A stretch of 64,000 bases of DNA from Candidatus Opimibacter skivensis (GTDB lineage: Bacteria > Bacteroidota > Bacteroidia > Chitinophagales > Saprospiraceae): the NCBI GenBank assembly GCA_016722045.1, contig JADKGY010000008.1, forward strand, positions 62,001 to 126,000, in the 5' to 3' direction. Each line of letters opens with the position of its first letter. Within the stretch, counting starts at the first letter, position 1. The notes under the pieces were generated by a model, which ran no database searches, had not been told where the DNA came from, and worked only from the letters and a program-made list of their open reading frames with translations. Below are positions 43,590 through 51,706 of the stretch, in pieces. A program made the position numbers and the translations under genes.

Positions 43590-43735
43590 GGTTGTAGGAA
43601 AGTGGACTGGTTATTGGTTATGGGCTATTAGGATTAAAGTATAATTTTTCAGTTTAAAAAACTTTTGTCTCTACTTAACTCATTCAAAAATACCCATTGC
43701 CCTTTCCCCTATAACCAGTCCACTTTCCTACAACC
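43590..43735. repeat. 25-bp perfect inverted repeat upstream of thrB
   Basis: The arms at 43590-43614 (GGTTGTAGGAAAGTGGACTG then GTTAT) and 43711-43735 are exact reverse complements, separated by 96 bp. The element sits in the 230-bp gap between the esterase and thrB and ends 18 bases before the thrB ATG. A related, less perfect pair occurs at 49325-49442, before the LptF/G gene. The spacer carries GGTTATGGG-like G/T repeats. Confidence 0.85.
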
Positions 43736-43753
43736 TTCAACCTAAACCTCTCA

Positions 43754-44686
43754 ATGATTTCTGGCTTAAAAGTCATTGCCCCTGCCTCCGTCTCTAACCT
43801 TGCCTGCGGCTTTGATACCCTTGGCATGGCCATCGATGTTCCATCAGATGAAATTATCGGAAAATGGTCTGACACTCCCGGAATTCGAATACTGGAGGTT
43901 ACCGGCTATAAAAAAGAAATCCCGCTATCCCCTGAGAAAAATATAGCTGGTATTACGGCCATGGCATTGCTCAGGCACCTGGGTGAAGAAAAACGAGGCC
44001 TCGACCTCAAAATCCATAAGCACATCCCCGCCGGATCAGGACTGGGAAGTAGTGCCTCAAGCGCGACTGCAGCAGCCGTCCTGATAAATGAAATGCTGAA
44101 CAGGCCTCTTGAAAAGCGGGATTTAATTCCCTTTGCGCTTGAAGGCGAAGTGACGGCCAGTGGTTCCCGCCATGGAGATAATATCATACCGGCCTTAATT
44201 GGAGGGTTGATATTGATTCGCGATATAGAGACATATGATTATCACCGTATCTATACTCCTCCCGGACTTTTCATGGCAGTATTGCTTCCTGATGTGATGA
44301 TCTCCACCAGGTCGGCACGTGATATCCTTAGAAAAGAAGTTACCCTTAAAGAAATGGTTGCTCAGTCAGCCAATCTTGGTTCCTTCATCATCGGCATGAA
44401 CCTCGGCGATCTTGATCTCATCAGCAGGTCTATGAAAGATCATATCATCGAGCCTCAGCGAAAACATCTTATACCCTATTTTGAAGAAGTACAGCAAGTC
44501 GCTCTTTCGCTCGGAGCATTAGGCTGCAGCATCAGTGGTGCCGGCCCTGCCATCTTCGCATTGTGCCAGGAAAAATTAAAAGCATCTGACATTGCAAATG
44601 CCATGCATGAAGTTTATGCTCGACACAAACTGGACGCGCGCTCATTTGTCGGATCAATCAATCACGAGGGAACAATTGCGATGTAG
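43754..44686 (+). CDS. thrB: Homoserine kinase
   Basis: 310 residues, GHMP-kinase fold. N-terminal APASVSNLACGFDTLGMAID is the family's substrate-binding start, and HIPAGSGLGSSASSATAAAV (~residue 94) is the GHMP phosphate-binding motif. The C-terminal GALGCSISGAGPAIFAL completes it. It phosphorylates homoserine with ATP on the way to threonine. Unlike many Bacteroidota, thrA and thrC are not beside it in this window. A 25-bp inverted repeat lies just upstream. Confidence 0.95.
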   Translation: MISGLKVIAPASVSNLACGFDTLGMAIDVPSDEIIGKWSDTPGIRILEVTGYKKEIPLSPEKNIAGITAMALLRHLGEEKRGLDLKIHKHIPAGSGLGSSASSATAAAVLINEMLNRPLEKRDLIPFALEGEVTASGSRHGDNIIPALIGGLILIRDIETYDYHRIYTPPGLFMAVLLPDVMISTRSARDILRKEVTLKEMVAQSANLGSFIIGMNLGDLDLISRSMKDHIIEPQRKHLIPYFEEVQQVALSLGALGCSISGAGPAIFALCQEKLKASDIANAMHEVYARHKLDARSFVGSINHEGTIAM

Positions 44687-44702
44687 TAGGTAAAATATCT
44701 CT

Positions 44703-44955
44703 CGCAAAGACGCAAAGGCGCAAAGAATTTCTGACGTTCGAGTATCTCTGGCCTCGAACATGGATTCATCATCTTGTCCTATTTTAATAGTACAAATAAT
44801 GACACGTTTTTTAGCTCATATGATTCGCGTCTGTTGGTCGACCTCGCAGAATAAATCCGGTTCGAGGTCGGGCACTCGAACGTCTGTTATTCGTTACTCG
44901 TTATTCGTTATTCGTTACTTGTTATTCGTTACTCGTTATTCGTTATTCGTTACTA
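44703..44955. repeat. Composite intergenic repeat region
   Basis: In order: CGCAAAG repeats (44703-44725, an often dispersed CGCAAAGACGCAAAGGCGCAAAG-like run), an imperfect inverted repeat (GACGTTCGA at 44733-44741 against TCGAACGTC at 44876-44884, with an inner CCTCGAAC / GTTCGAGG pair), and a GTTATTCGTTACTC minisatellite (44886-44955). It spans the gap between thrB and the barrel gene and slightly overlaps the latter's end. Confidence 0.7.
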
Positions 44956-45465
44956 CTAAAACTCGTCTTATTATGAATAAAAAATCCCCACTCCCCACGA
45001 TTGTTCGTATTGAGATTCAGCTGAAATAAAAAATTATGATATAATAAAATATCAAATCCAAATCCTCCGCCACGTAGCCAGGTATTCGCAAGTGAATTCA
45101 CATCCTTAGTATATGGATCATTGACATAACCTGTCTCTATAAATAGCGAAAGAAAAAGCTGCAACGGCATCGAACGGAATTGTTCAACAGGTATTAACTG
45201 ACCTAAAGAAACTTTAGTCTGCAAGAGATTATAAGACAGCTGATACTTTCCAAGAACAAAATCCAGGCCATCAATAACATATAACTCATACCCCCGCACA
45301 AATTTTTGTGCATAGCCTAAGCCGCGATAATGCATATAAGATGGCCTGCTGCGACTAAGGCTGTATTGTCCTATTCCACTCAGTCGGTGTTGGAAATGCT
45401 TACCCAGCTGTCCATTCCATTCCATTGACCCTGTAGCCGTCATTGCATTTTCATCATCATTTTTT
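44943..45465 (-). CDS. BamA/D15-like outer-membrane protein, C-terminal barrel part (frameshifted)
   Basis: The C-terminal barrel strands of the gene starting at 46365. In this frame it reads DDENAMTATGSMEWNGQ and then amphipathic strands (QFRSMPLQLFLSLFIETG, FGFDILLYHNFLFQLNLNTN) ending in WGFFIHNKTSF. It joins the upstream half as GWGKNDDENAM after removing one base from the GGGGGAAAAAA run. The first ATG in this frame (45443) is internal. Confidence 0.72.
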
Positions 45466-46365
45466 CCCCCAGCCTATTTTTTCAGTTTCGAGTTGTGCTT
45501 TTATTCCTTTTGATGGATATATTTTTAAATCCCTGTTATCATATTCAAACGAATAATGCATCATCAACTCGTGATGTGTAATGGCGCCGTTGCGAAATAA
45601 CAGGGGATTATAATCAAGAATAGCCGAATCCATTCTTAAGAATTCAAGCGATGCTGAAATTTCGTGACGTATATAGATCGATGGCCGGTATTGCAGTGTC
45701 ACCTGGGTTTTCCATTTCTCTTGTAATTTTCGTTTATCCAGTTTTAAAAACTGTTCAACGTTATCTACCGTTGCGTAACTGATTTCCTTGTTTTCACTAT
45801 GCAGGGCGCTTACTGTCAGGCCAAGGCTCTGTCTTTTATTGAAATACGGAAAGCGGTATTCGATCTCCTGCTTCGGTGTATATCCGAATTGCAACTTAGC
45901 TTTAAACTTATCATTATGCCCGGTGAAGTTGAGGTAATCAAGTTGTGCGCCCACGTTAAGTCTTTCAAATGAATGGTGGTGCGTATTCCACCACACATTG
46001 AAATTTCTGTCCGCCAGGTCAAGAATAGGTAATAAATATATGTACCATGATTCCTTCAATTCGATGATGATCTGTACCTGATGCAGGTCGGTATCCCATT
46101 CTGATACATTGATTGAAACTTCATTGAAAAGACCAAGATTGAGCAAATTGTTCCTGTTCTTTTCTATCGCCAATCCTAAATCATTTTGGACTATTGTGTC
46201 TCCTACACCAAACGTTAATTCCCTGAGGACAATAGATTCCTTCGTCTTGTTTAGTCCCTTCGTTTGAATAGACGTTACGGTCACGGATTGACTGAAGGAT
46301 AAATGGAGAATACCGAGTAGAAAGAGGGAGAGAGAAAAATTGCCTTGTATGCCGACATCAAACAT
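45457..46365 (-). CDS. BamA/D15-like outer-membrane protein, N-terminal part (frameshifted)
   Basis: The ATG at 46365 overlaps the CBS gene's stop by 8 bp (ATGTTTGA), a tight operon junction, and gives a signal peptide (MFDVGIQGNFSLSLFLLGIL). One POTRA-like domain follows (VTSIQTKGLNKTKESIVLREL, then IEKNRNNLLNLGLFNEV and VQIIIELKESW), and then barrel strands. A single POTRA is fewer than in true BamA (five), so this is a D15/TamA/ShlB-like surface antigen protein rather than BamA itself. The frame ends at the GGGGGAAAAAA run near 45465. Confidence 0.75.
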   Translation of the reverse strand: MFDVGIQGNFSLSLFLLGILHLSFSQSVTVTSIQTKGLNKTKESIVLRELTFGVGDTIVQNDLGLAIEKNRNNLLNLGLFNEVSINVSEWDTDLHQVQIIIELKESWYIYLLPILDLADRNFNVWWNTHHHSFERLNVGAQLDYLNFTGHNDKFKAKLQFGYTPKQEIEYRFPYFNKRQSLGLTVSALHSENKEISYATVDNVEQFLKLDKRKLQEKWKTQVTLQYRPSIYIRHEISASLEFLRMDSAILDYNPLLFRNGAITHHELMMHYSFEYDNRDLKIYPSKGIKAQLETEKIGWGKK

Positions 46366-47017
46366 TAAGATAATGCAGGAATGCATCATAATGATCCTGC
46401 ATGCTTTCGAAATATCCTTCTTCGGAGAACGTGGCTTTGATCGTATAGCCAAATCGTTCCAATGTGGCTTCAAGATGTTTCGTGTCGATTTGGTTTGTTT
46501 TCAGCGTAACATATATCCGTTGTGAAGTCTCGTCGTGTGTCAGGAAACTGCTCAGAACGCTGGCGTGCTCACTTTCGATAATCCTTGAAATCTCAGCAAG
46601 GCTATAGTCCGTCTTATTGATTTCTAATACAATGATGCCGCCTGGCTCTGAAAAGGAAAAACTGCGGGCATAAAACTGGATAAGATCTTCAAGTGTAATG
46701 ATGCCCAGATAATTATCTTTCTGATCGACTACCGGTATGGCACTAAGTTTATGATCGGCCATGACACTCATCACTTCAAAAAGATGGTCGGACTGCCGAA
46801 CGTAGGCTTTGTTAAGGCTCAGCGGAAATGAGCCAATCGCGTCTTCAAGAGGATTTACCGTGATGTCTTCTTCGGAGATGGTCCCCAGGAGTAGCTCGTT
46901 ATTGACAATGGGCAGGTGCTTGAGATGATATATCTGCATATACGTCAGCGCCTGCTCGCCCGTATCCGAAGTTCGGAGAGGTTGGATAAGTTGTGATATC
47001 AGTTCCTGAGCGATCAT
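46358..47017 (-). CDS. CBS-domain-pair protein
   Basis: 219 residues. Two CBS domains (residues ~1-55, LKHLPIVNNELLLGTISEED; and ~72-120, LSAIPVVDQKDNYLGIITLEDL) form a Bateman module that likely binds an adenosyl ligand. The C-terminal ~90 residues (IIVLEINKTDYSLAEISRIIE, VLSSFLTHDETSQRIYVTLK) form an ACT-like beta-alpha-beta domain. Its stop overlaps the start of the D15-like gene, so the pair are co-translated. That pairing of a cytoplasmic sensor with an outer-membrane protein recurs in Bacteroidota, but its meaning is unknown. Confidence 0.85.
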   Translation of the reverse strand: MIAQELISQLIQPLRTSDTGEQALTYMQIYHLKHLPIVNNELLLGTISEEDITVNPLEDAIGSFPLSLNKAYVRQSDHLFEVMSVMADHKLSAIPVVDQKDNYLGIITLEDLIQFYARSFSFSEPGGIIVLEINKTDYSLAEISRIIESEHASVLSSFLTHDETSQRIYVTLKTNQIDTKHLEATLERFGYTIKATFSEEGYFESMQDHYDAFLHYLNV

Positions 47018-47083
47018 GTTAATTGACTGTATATACGTATTAGACGAAAGATTGTGCCAAATGTGGCGTCAATTAGTAAATAT

Positions 47084-47868
47084 TTAACGTGTCAGCTTCT
47101 TTTTCTCGATCATAAACTCCTGTTCGGATAGTAATCCCCTGTCACGCAATTCGCCCAATCGTTTCAGCTGAGACAATAAGACGTCATCTTGTATAAGTTC
47201 TTCTTTGGGTATTTCCGGTGCTTGAGTAGTATTAATGGAATTAACGGCCTGAAGTCTGAAACCATTGTTTTTGAAGTCATCCCAACGGTCCTGAATACGG
47301 ACATAGGCAAGATCGTCGTGTGTTTTTAGTTTTTCAAAATCATTAAACCCCAGACTGACCGCTTTGTCCAGATGACTATACGCCAGATCAACCTGCTCTG
47401 TCAGTGAATAGGCACAGGCAATATTAAAATGGAGCGAAATATCCTTCGGACTTATTTCAAGCCCCTTTTGAAATCATCAATGGCTCCATCCAGATCAAAC
47501 TCCTTATATTTCTTAATCCCATTCACCTTATAGGGGTTGGGCAATTCCCTGCCTGTATTTTGATTACTGCGCGGCAATGGCGGGGCTTGTCCCCTTTGAG
47601 GCATCGTCCTTCCAAAATTCTGTGCTCCACGATCATAGCCCTGATCCCTGATCATTTTTGAATTGTACTTACGATTGAATTCGTTCTCATCCATATTCAA
47701 CAAGACGATTCCATCTATCAGGCCGAGTATAAAAGGGATCATGCCAAAGGAAAGGAAGATGAGACAAAAATAAAGGATACCCAGGCCTGTCTGGCCCAGA
47801 TAAAATCTGTGTATACCTGCCCATCCGAGAAACAAAGCGAATAATCCAGCGGTAGTTTTATTTTTCAT
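47084..47868 (-). CDS. TM2-TPR-SHOCT protein (frameshifted)
   Basis: The open part (47452-47868) gives a TM2 domain: two membrane helices around residues 8-55 with GWAGIHRFYLGQ and the DG of LIDGIVLL. A proline-rich linker follows, then the start of a TPR (YKEFDLDGAIDDFKRGL). One A short in the AAAA run near 47464 stops it there. Adding it continues ISPKDISLHFNIACAYSLTEQ, a long helical part, and a C-terminal SHOCT motif (LKRLGELRDRGLLSEQEF) up to a stop at 47084. The full protein is ~261 residues. TM2 helices place it in the inner membrane; its function is unknown. Confidence 0.75.
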
Positions 47869-47977
47869 CCTTTATATGTACCCTGTAATGATAACAAATT
47901 TTACCAAAGGTCGGAATCCTTCGTGATTTGCACGAATACAATTAAGCGCTTCCCTTTTTTTGAAAATAGGCTTTCGC

Positions 47978-49213
47978 TTAGACGATGTACTTACAGGTAA
48001 GTATAGCGATGTCATCCGGGTAAGGTTTTGTCCCCCTGAAATGATCCACCTCTTTCATCAATGCATCATTGAGCAGTTCAGCCGAAATATATCGATCTGC
48101 ATTTTGGATAATACTGCCGATGTGTTCGTCTTCAAAATATTCACCAAGATCGTTTTGAACGTCCGTCAGCCCGTCAGTACACGCGAAGATCATACCGGGA
48201 TGTGTTAGGCATACTTCTCCCATCTGGATTTCAGGAAGTGTTTCGAATGCTCCGATGATCGTGCATCCGCTTTCAAGACGGGTGATTACTCCGTTCTGAA
48301 TCAGAAATGGTGGAAAGTGCCCCGCGTTAATGTATTGAAGAGTGTTGTTTCGAAGATTGAGTTCGCCGATAAAAAGCGTGATAAATCTGTCGCTCTTGGT
48401 GATCCGGTAAACGGCCTGATTGAGTGCGAAAACAAACGTCTCCAGATCACGATATTGATAGATAAGGCTTTGAAGTATCGCTTGAAAATTTGCCATTAGG
48501 ATAGCCGCTGATACACCTTTCCCGCTTATATCGGCTATACAAAACGCAAGCCTTTGCTCGTCATATTGAATAAAATCAAAATAGTCTCCTCCTACAGTTA
48601 GGTGAGGTTTGTATACTGTCGCAAGTTCAAAATATTTACTCTGGGGCAAATGATCCGGTATCAGCATTTTCTGAACACTGCTGGCGAGTTCCATGTCCCG
48701 GTCAAAACGCTCCTGTTCAATCTGCCGTTTAAAAAGCCTTTTATTTTCGATGGCAACCGCAATGATATTTGTAAACGTTGTGATAAACTGAAGTCGTGAA
48801 TAATCATCTGCTTCTGCACGTATACCCCCGACAAGTGCAAATGCGATTGGGTTTTTCTTATGGTAAACCGGAATCATAAGATCAAAGCCCTGCAAAAGCT
48901 CCGGGTCTGACTTCGTGATCCTTTGGGTCTTGGAAAACTTCTTCAGTATAGGACCAAGGTTGTCAATTTGTGTAAGATGATCTGCTTTCAGATGTGTCAC
49001 ACACTGCCATTCATCATCCTGTTTAAAGAATAGGGCCATTCTCTTGATACCCATTTCCCATCCGATAAATGATTTATACATGTTATACAGCTCCGGCGCG
49101 GCCACATTGTCGTTGATCGCCTGGGTAATAGTAAGCAGGCTGTTGATCTGGAGCTGCTTGAGGCTGAGTTCCTGTTGAAGTTTTTCTATACTGAGCGGAA
49201 CAGTATCGGCCAT
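47978..49213 (-). CDS. GAF-domain SpoIIE/RsbU-type PP2C phosphatase
   Basis: The start is placed at the ATG of MADTVPLSIEKLQQ (49213), with AGGAG six bases upstream; 13 more open codons precede it. Order: a coiled-coil-like N-terminus (~1-30), a GAF domain (~35-175, with MALFFKQDDEWQ and LMIPVYHKKNPIAFALVGG), a linker helix (QIEQERFDRDMELASSVQKML) and the PP2C/SpoIIE domain (~205-410). The metal Asp residues appear in GGDYFDF, ADISGKGVSAA, CTDGLTDV and PDDIAIL. It would dephosphorylate an anti-sigma antagonist in a partner-switch pathway; no STAS or kinase partner is nearby. Confidence 0.88.
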   Translation of the reverse strand: MADTVPLSIEKLQQELSLKQLQINSLLTITQAINDNVAAPELYNMYKSFIGWEMGIKRMALFFKQDDEWQCVTHLKADHLTQIDNLGPILKKFSKTQRITKSDPELLQGFDLMIPVYHKKNPIAFALVGGIRAEADDYSRLQFITTFTNIIAVAIENKRLFKRQIEQERFDRDMELASSVQKMLIPDHLPQSKYFELATVYKPHLTVGGDYFDFIQYDEQRLAFCIADISGKGVSAAILMANFQAILQSLIYQYRDLETFVFALNQAVYRITKSDRFITLFIGELNLRNNTLQYINAGHFPPFLIQNGVITRLESGCTIIGAFETLPEIQMGEVCLTHPGMIFACTDGLTDVQNDLGEYFEDEHIGSIIQNADRYISAELLNDALMKEVDHFRGTKPYPDDIAILTCKYIV

Positions 49214-49324
49214 TGGATCTCCTGTGTGAATTGAGTGGGCAAGGTAATTCAATTTTCCTTTTGCTTAGAGGTTCATAGGTTCTATTCTGTGTTGTTTAAC
49301 GGTTTCTTAATATCTGTGCGTTAT

Positions 49325-49442
49325 AGGTTGTGGATTGTAAGAAGTTGGACAGGTTTTTAGTTATGCGAATTGGATACGACCCATTTATTAAAACCAATAC
49401 CCTGAAACCATTACCCTATCCTGTTTCTTTCACCCCACAACC
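49325..49442. repeat. Imperfect inverted repeat before the LptF/G gene
   Basis: GGTTGTGGATTGTAAGAAGT at ~49326 and the reverse complement CTTTCACCCCACAACC ending at 49442 share the GGTTGTGG core in opposite orientation. The left part resembles the arm of the thrB element (GGTTGTAGGAAAGTGGACTG). It is probably a diverged copy of the same element. Confidence 0.5.
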
Positions 49443-49460
49443 AAAAACTTAAAGCTATGT

Positions 49461-50570
49461 TTGTTGACCAATTCAAATGATGTCTTGCTGACCCTTGATC
49501 GTTATATAATTCGTAAATACCTGAGCACGTTTTTCTTTACAGCGTTGCTTTTTACGATTATTTCACTCAGCATTGATTTCAGCGAACACATTGAAAAATT
49601 TACGGATCAGAAAATTTCGACAAAACAAATTTTACTGGAATATTACCTCAATTTTATTCCGTACATCAATGGATTGCTCTGGCCGATTTTTTCGCTTATT
49701 GCTGTTATTTTTTTTACCTCCCGTCTTGCCCGCAACACCGAAGTTGTCGCTATACTAAATGCCGGAATGAGTTATAGACGATTTCTTCGTCCTTATATTA
49801 TTACCGCACTGACTCTTGCTTTTTTTTACTTGCTGGGCAATCATATTTTCTTTCCGCGTGGAAATAAAATAAAATTTGGCTTTGAGAATGAATTTATCTA
49901 TCCTGGAAATCTCAAGGTGAAAAGCAATAACATTCATTTGTTTATTGGTCCCGGCGTTAAAGTCTTTATTGGTAATTATCATAGGAACGATAGCAGTGGC
50001 ACAGGATTCCGACTCGAACAATATGCTGATCTGCAACTTGTTTATTTATTAAAAGCAAGAACATTCCAATACCTGAAGGAAACAAAAAAATGGCGCCTGA
50101 AAGATTATGATTTACGGCGCTGGGTGGATGGAAAGGAGTTTTACACATCGGGACGTAATATGCAGTTGGATACAACTCTTGCTTTGTATCCCTCAGATTT
50201 TATTTATTATGTCAACGAAAAAGAAATGATGACCTCGGCTGAATTGTTACGATTCATCCGGTACGAAAAAGAACGCGGCCTCGGTGCATCACGTCTGATG
50301 CGGGCTGAATACCATCGCAGATGGGCCGAGCCCTTTAGTATTGTTATTCTGACGATTATCGGAGCTTCGGTAGCTTCCCGAAAACAGCGTGGTGGCATGG
50401 GCTTGCATCTCGCGATTGGCGTGGCGATTGGATCTTTGTTTGTTTTCTTCAGCAAGTTTGCTCTTACGTTTTCAACCAACCTCAATATGCCACCGATGCT
50501 TGCAATGTGGCTTCCCAATATGATTTTTGGGACACTGGCCTGGTATTTGTTTAAACGGGCTCAGAAGTAA
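49461..50570 (+). CDS. LptF/LptG-family lipopolysaccharide export permease
   Basis: Up to 369 residues. Membrane helices at ~20-40 (YLSTFFFTALLFTIISLSID), ~62-82, ~105-130 and three in the C-terminal third, with a large periplasmic beta-jellyroll between, the YjgP/YjgQ pattern. With the cytoplasmic LptB ATPase such permeases lift LPS out of the inner membrane. No ATG lies upstream in frame: the open frame begins at a TTG (49461) and recognisable sequence at LTLDRYIIRKYL, so a TTG at 49485 is also possible. Alternatively, one T too many in an ATGTTTG run hides an ATG at 49457. lpxK follows 60 bp downstream. Confidence 0.85.
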   Translation: MLTNSNDVLLTLDRYIIRKYLSTFFFTALLFTIISLSIDFSEHIEKFTDQKISTKQILLEYYLNFIPYINGLLWPIFSLIAVIFFTSRLARNTEVVAILNAGMSYRRFLRPYIITALTLAFFYLLGNHIFFPRGNKIKFGFENEFIYPGNLKVKSNNIHLFIGPGVKVFIGNYHRNDSSGTGFRLEQYADLQLVYLLKARTFQYLKETKKWRLKDYDLRRWVDGKEFYTSGRNMQLDTTLALYPSDFIYYVNEKEMMTSAELLRFIRYEKERGLGASRLMRAEYHRRWAEPFSIVILTIIGASVASRKQRGGMGLHLAIGVAIGSLFVFFSKFALTFSTNLNMPPMLAMWLPNMIFGTLAWYLFKRAQK

Positions 50571-50630
50571 TCGCTCCGCACATCTGCACTTACCTTCTTA
50601 TTTTTACTCCCCGGCATACGGCATGACTAC

Positions 50631-51695
50631 ATGGTTGATCAGTGGATTTTGAAAATTATACTATTTCCTTTGGCTCTTCTTTATGGGCTTGGCGTGGCTA
50701 TTCGAAACGGCTTATATAAAATAGGGTTGTTGAAGGGTGTTTCTTTCAATATTCCTGTCATCAGCGTAGGTAATCTCTCTGTAGGTGGCACAGGCAAAAC
50801 TCCGCATACAGAATATCTGATCCGTTTGTTACGAGATCATCTCCGGATAGCTGTCCTGAGTCGGGGATATCGTCGTAAATCGAGCGGATATCTTGAAGTC
50901 AACCCATATCATGATGCTGTTCTTGTCGGAGACGAACCTCTGCAGTACAAACGAAAATACCCGGATGTACAGGTTGTGGTCGCCGAAAGCAGAAGCCTTG
51001 CCATTCCTCTTTTACTGAGATCTTATCCTGATACACAGGTTGTTATCCTCGATGATGGTTTCCAGCATCGTGAAGTTCTGCCCGGTCTGAATCTCCTTCT
51101 CACAGAACACAATCGACTCTTTACCCGTGATTGGTTGCTTCCTGTCGGACGCTTACGTGAATGGCGTGATGCCGCCGGACGTGCAGATATGATCATCGTG
51201 ACAAAGTGCCCCATGAGCATGACGCCCGAAGAAATGCAATCTATGCGCAAAGAAGTAAAACAAAACGAAAAGCAGGATGTATTCTTCAGCAGGTATATAT
51301 ATGGAAATCCATACCGGATGTATGGATCTCCGGAACGACTTGAATTAAATGCCAATATTAATGTGCTTCTTGTTGTTGCCATCGCAGGCACAGAGTATTT
51401 GCTTGACTATGTAGATACGCAATGCGGAGAAGTAAAGATGCTGGAGTATCGTGATCATCATGCCTTTTCAAATTTCGATATTGGAAATATTGAATTGTAC
51501 TTTAAGAATATGACAGATGGTCATCAAAATATAATACTGACTACTGAAAAAGATGCCGTACGCCTTGACGTTCATCGTGAATTACTTCAACAGCTTTCCT
51601 TGCCAATCTTTATATTGCCAGTGGCTGTTCAGTTTGAAGACTCCGGTGCATTTGATGAAGCGGTTAAAGAATGGCTGCTTAATTTTAAGCAGTGA
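50631..51695 (+). CDS. lpxK: Tetraacyldisaccharide 4'-kinase
   Basis: 354 residues. The Walker A region is VGNLSVGGTGKTPHTEYLI near residue 45. DDGFQHREVLPGLNLLL near 140 and LLPVGRLREW near 170 are LpxK signatures. It phosphorylates the lipid A precursor disaccharide at the 4'-position, a late step of lipid A assembly at the inner membrane, helped by an N-terminal hydrophobic helix (LKIILFPLALLYGL). Preceded by the LPS-export permease gene and overlapping the next gene's reading frame, it belongs to a small LPS cluster. Confidence 0.95.
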   Translation: MVDQWILKIILFPLALLYGLGVAIRNGLYKIGLLKGVSFNIPVISVGNLSVGGTGKTPHTEYLIRLLRDHLRIAVLSRGYRRKSSGYLEVNPYHDAVLVGDEPLQYKRKYPDVQVVVAESRSLAIPLLLRSYPDTQVVILDDGFQHREVLPGLNLLLTEHNRLFTRDWLLPVGRLREWRDAAGRADMIIVTKCPMSMTPEEMQSMRKEVKQNEKQDVFFSRYIYGNPYRMYGSPERLELNANINVLLVVAIAGTEYLLDYVDTQCGEVKMLEYRDHHAFSNFDIGNIELYFKNMTDGHQNIILTTEKDAVRLDVHRELLQQLSLPIFILPVAVQFEDSGAFDEAVKEWLLNFKQ

Positions 51696-51706
51696 AGAAT
51701 GATTAT

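Noticed and set aside
44886..44955. CRISPR-like array of GTTATTCGTT repeats
   Set aside because: The units are contiguous without unique spacers, so this is a minisatellite.
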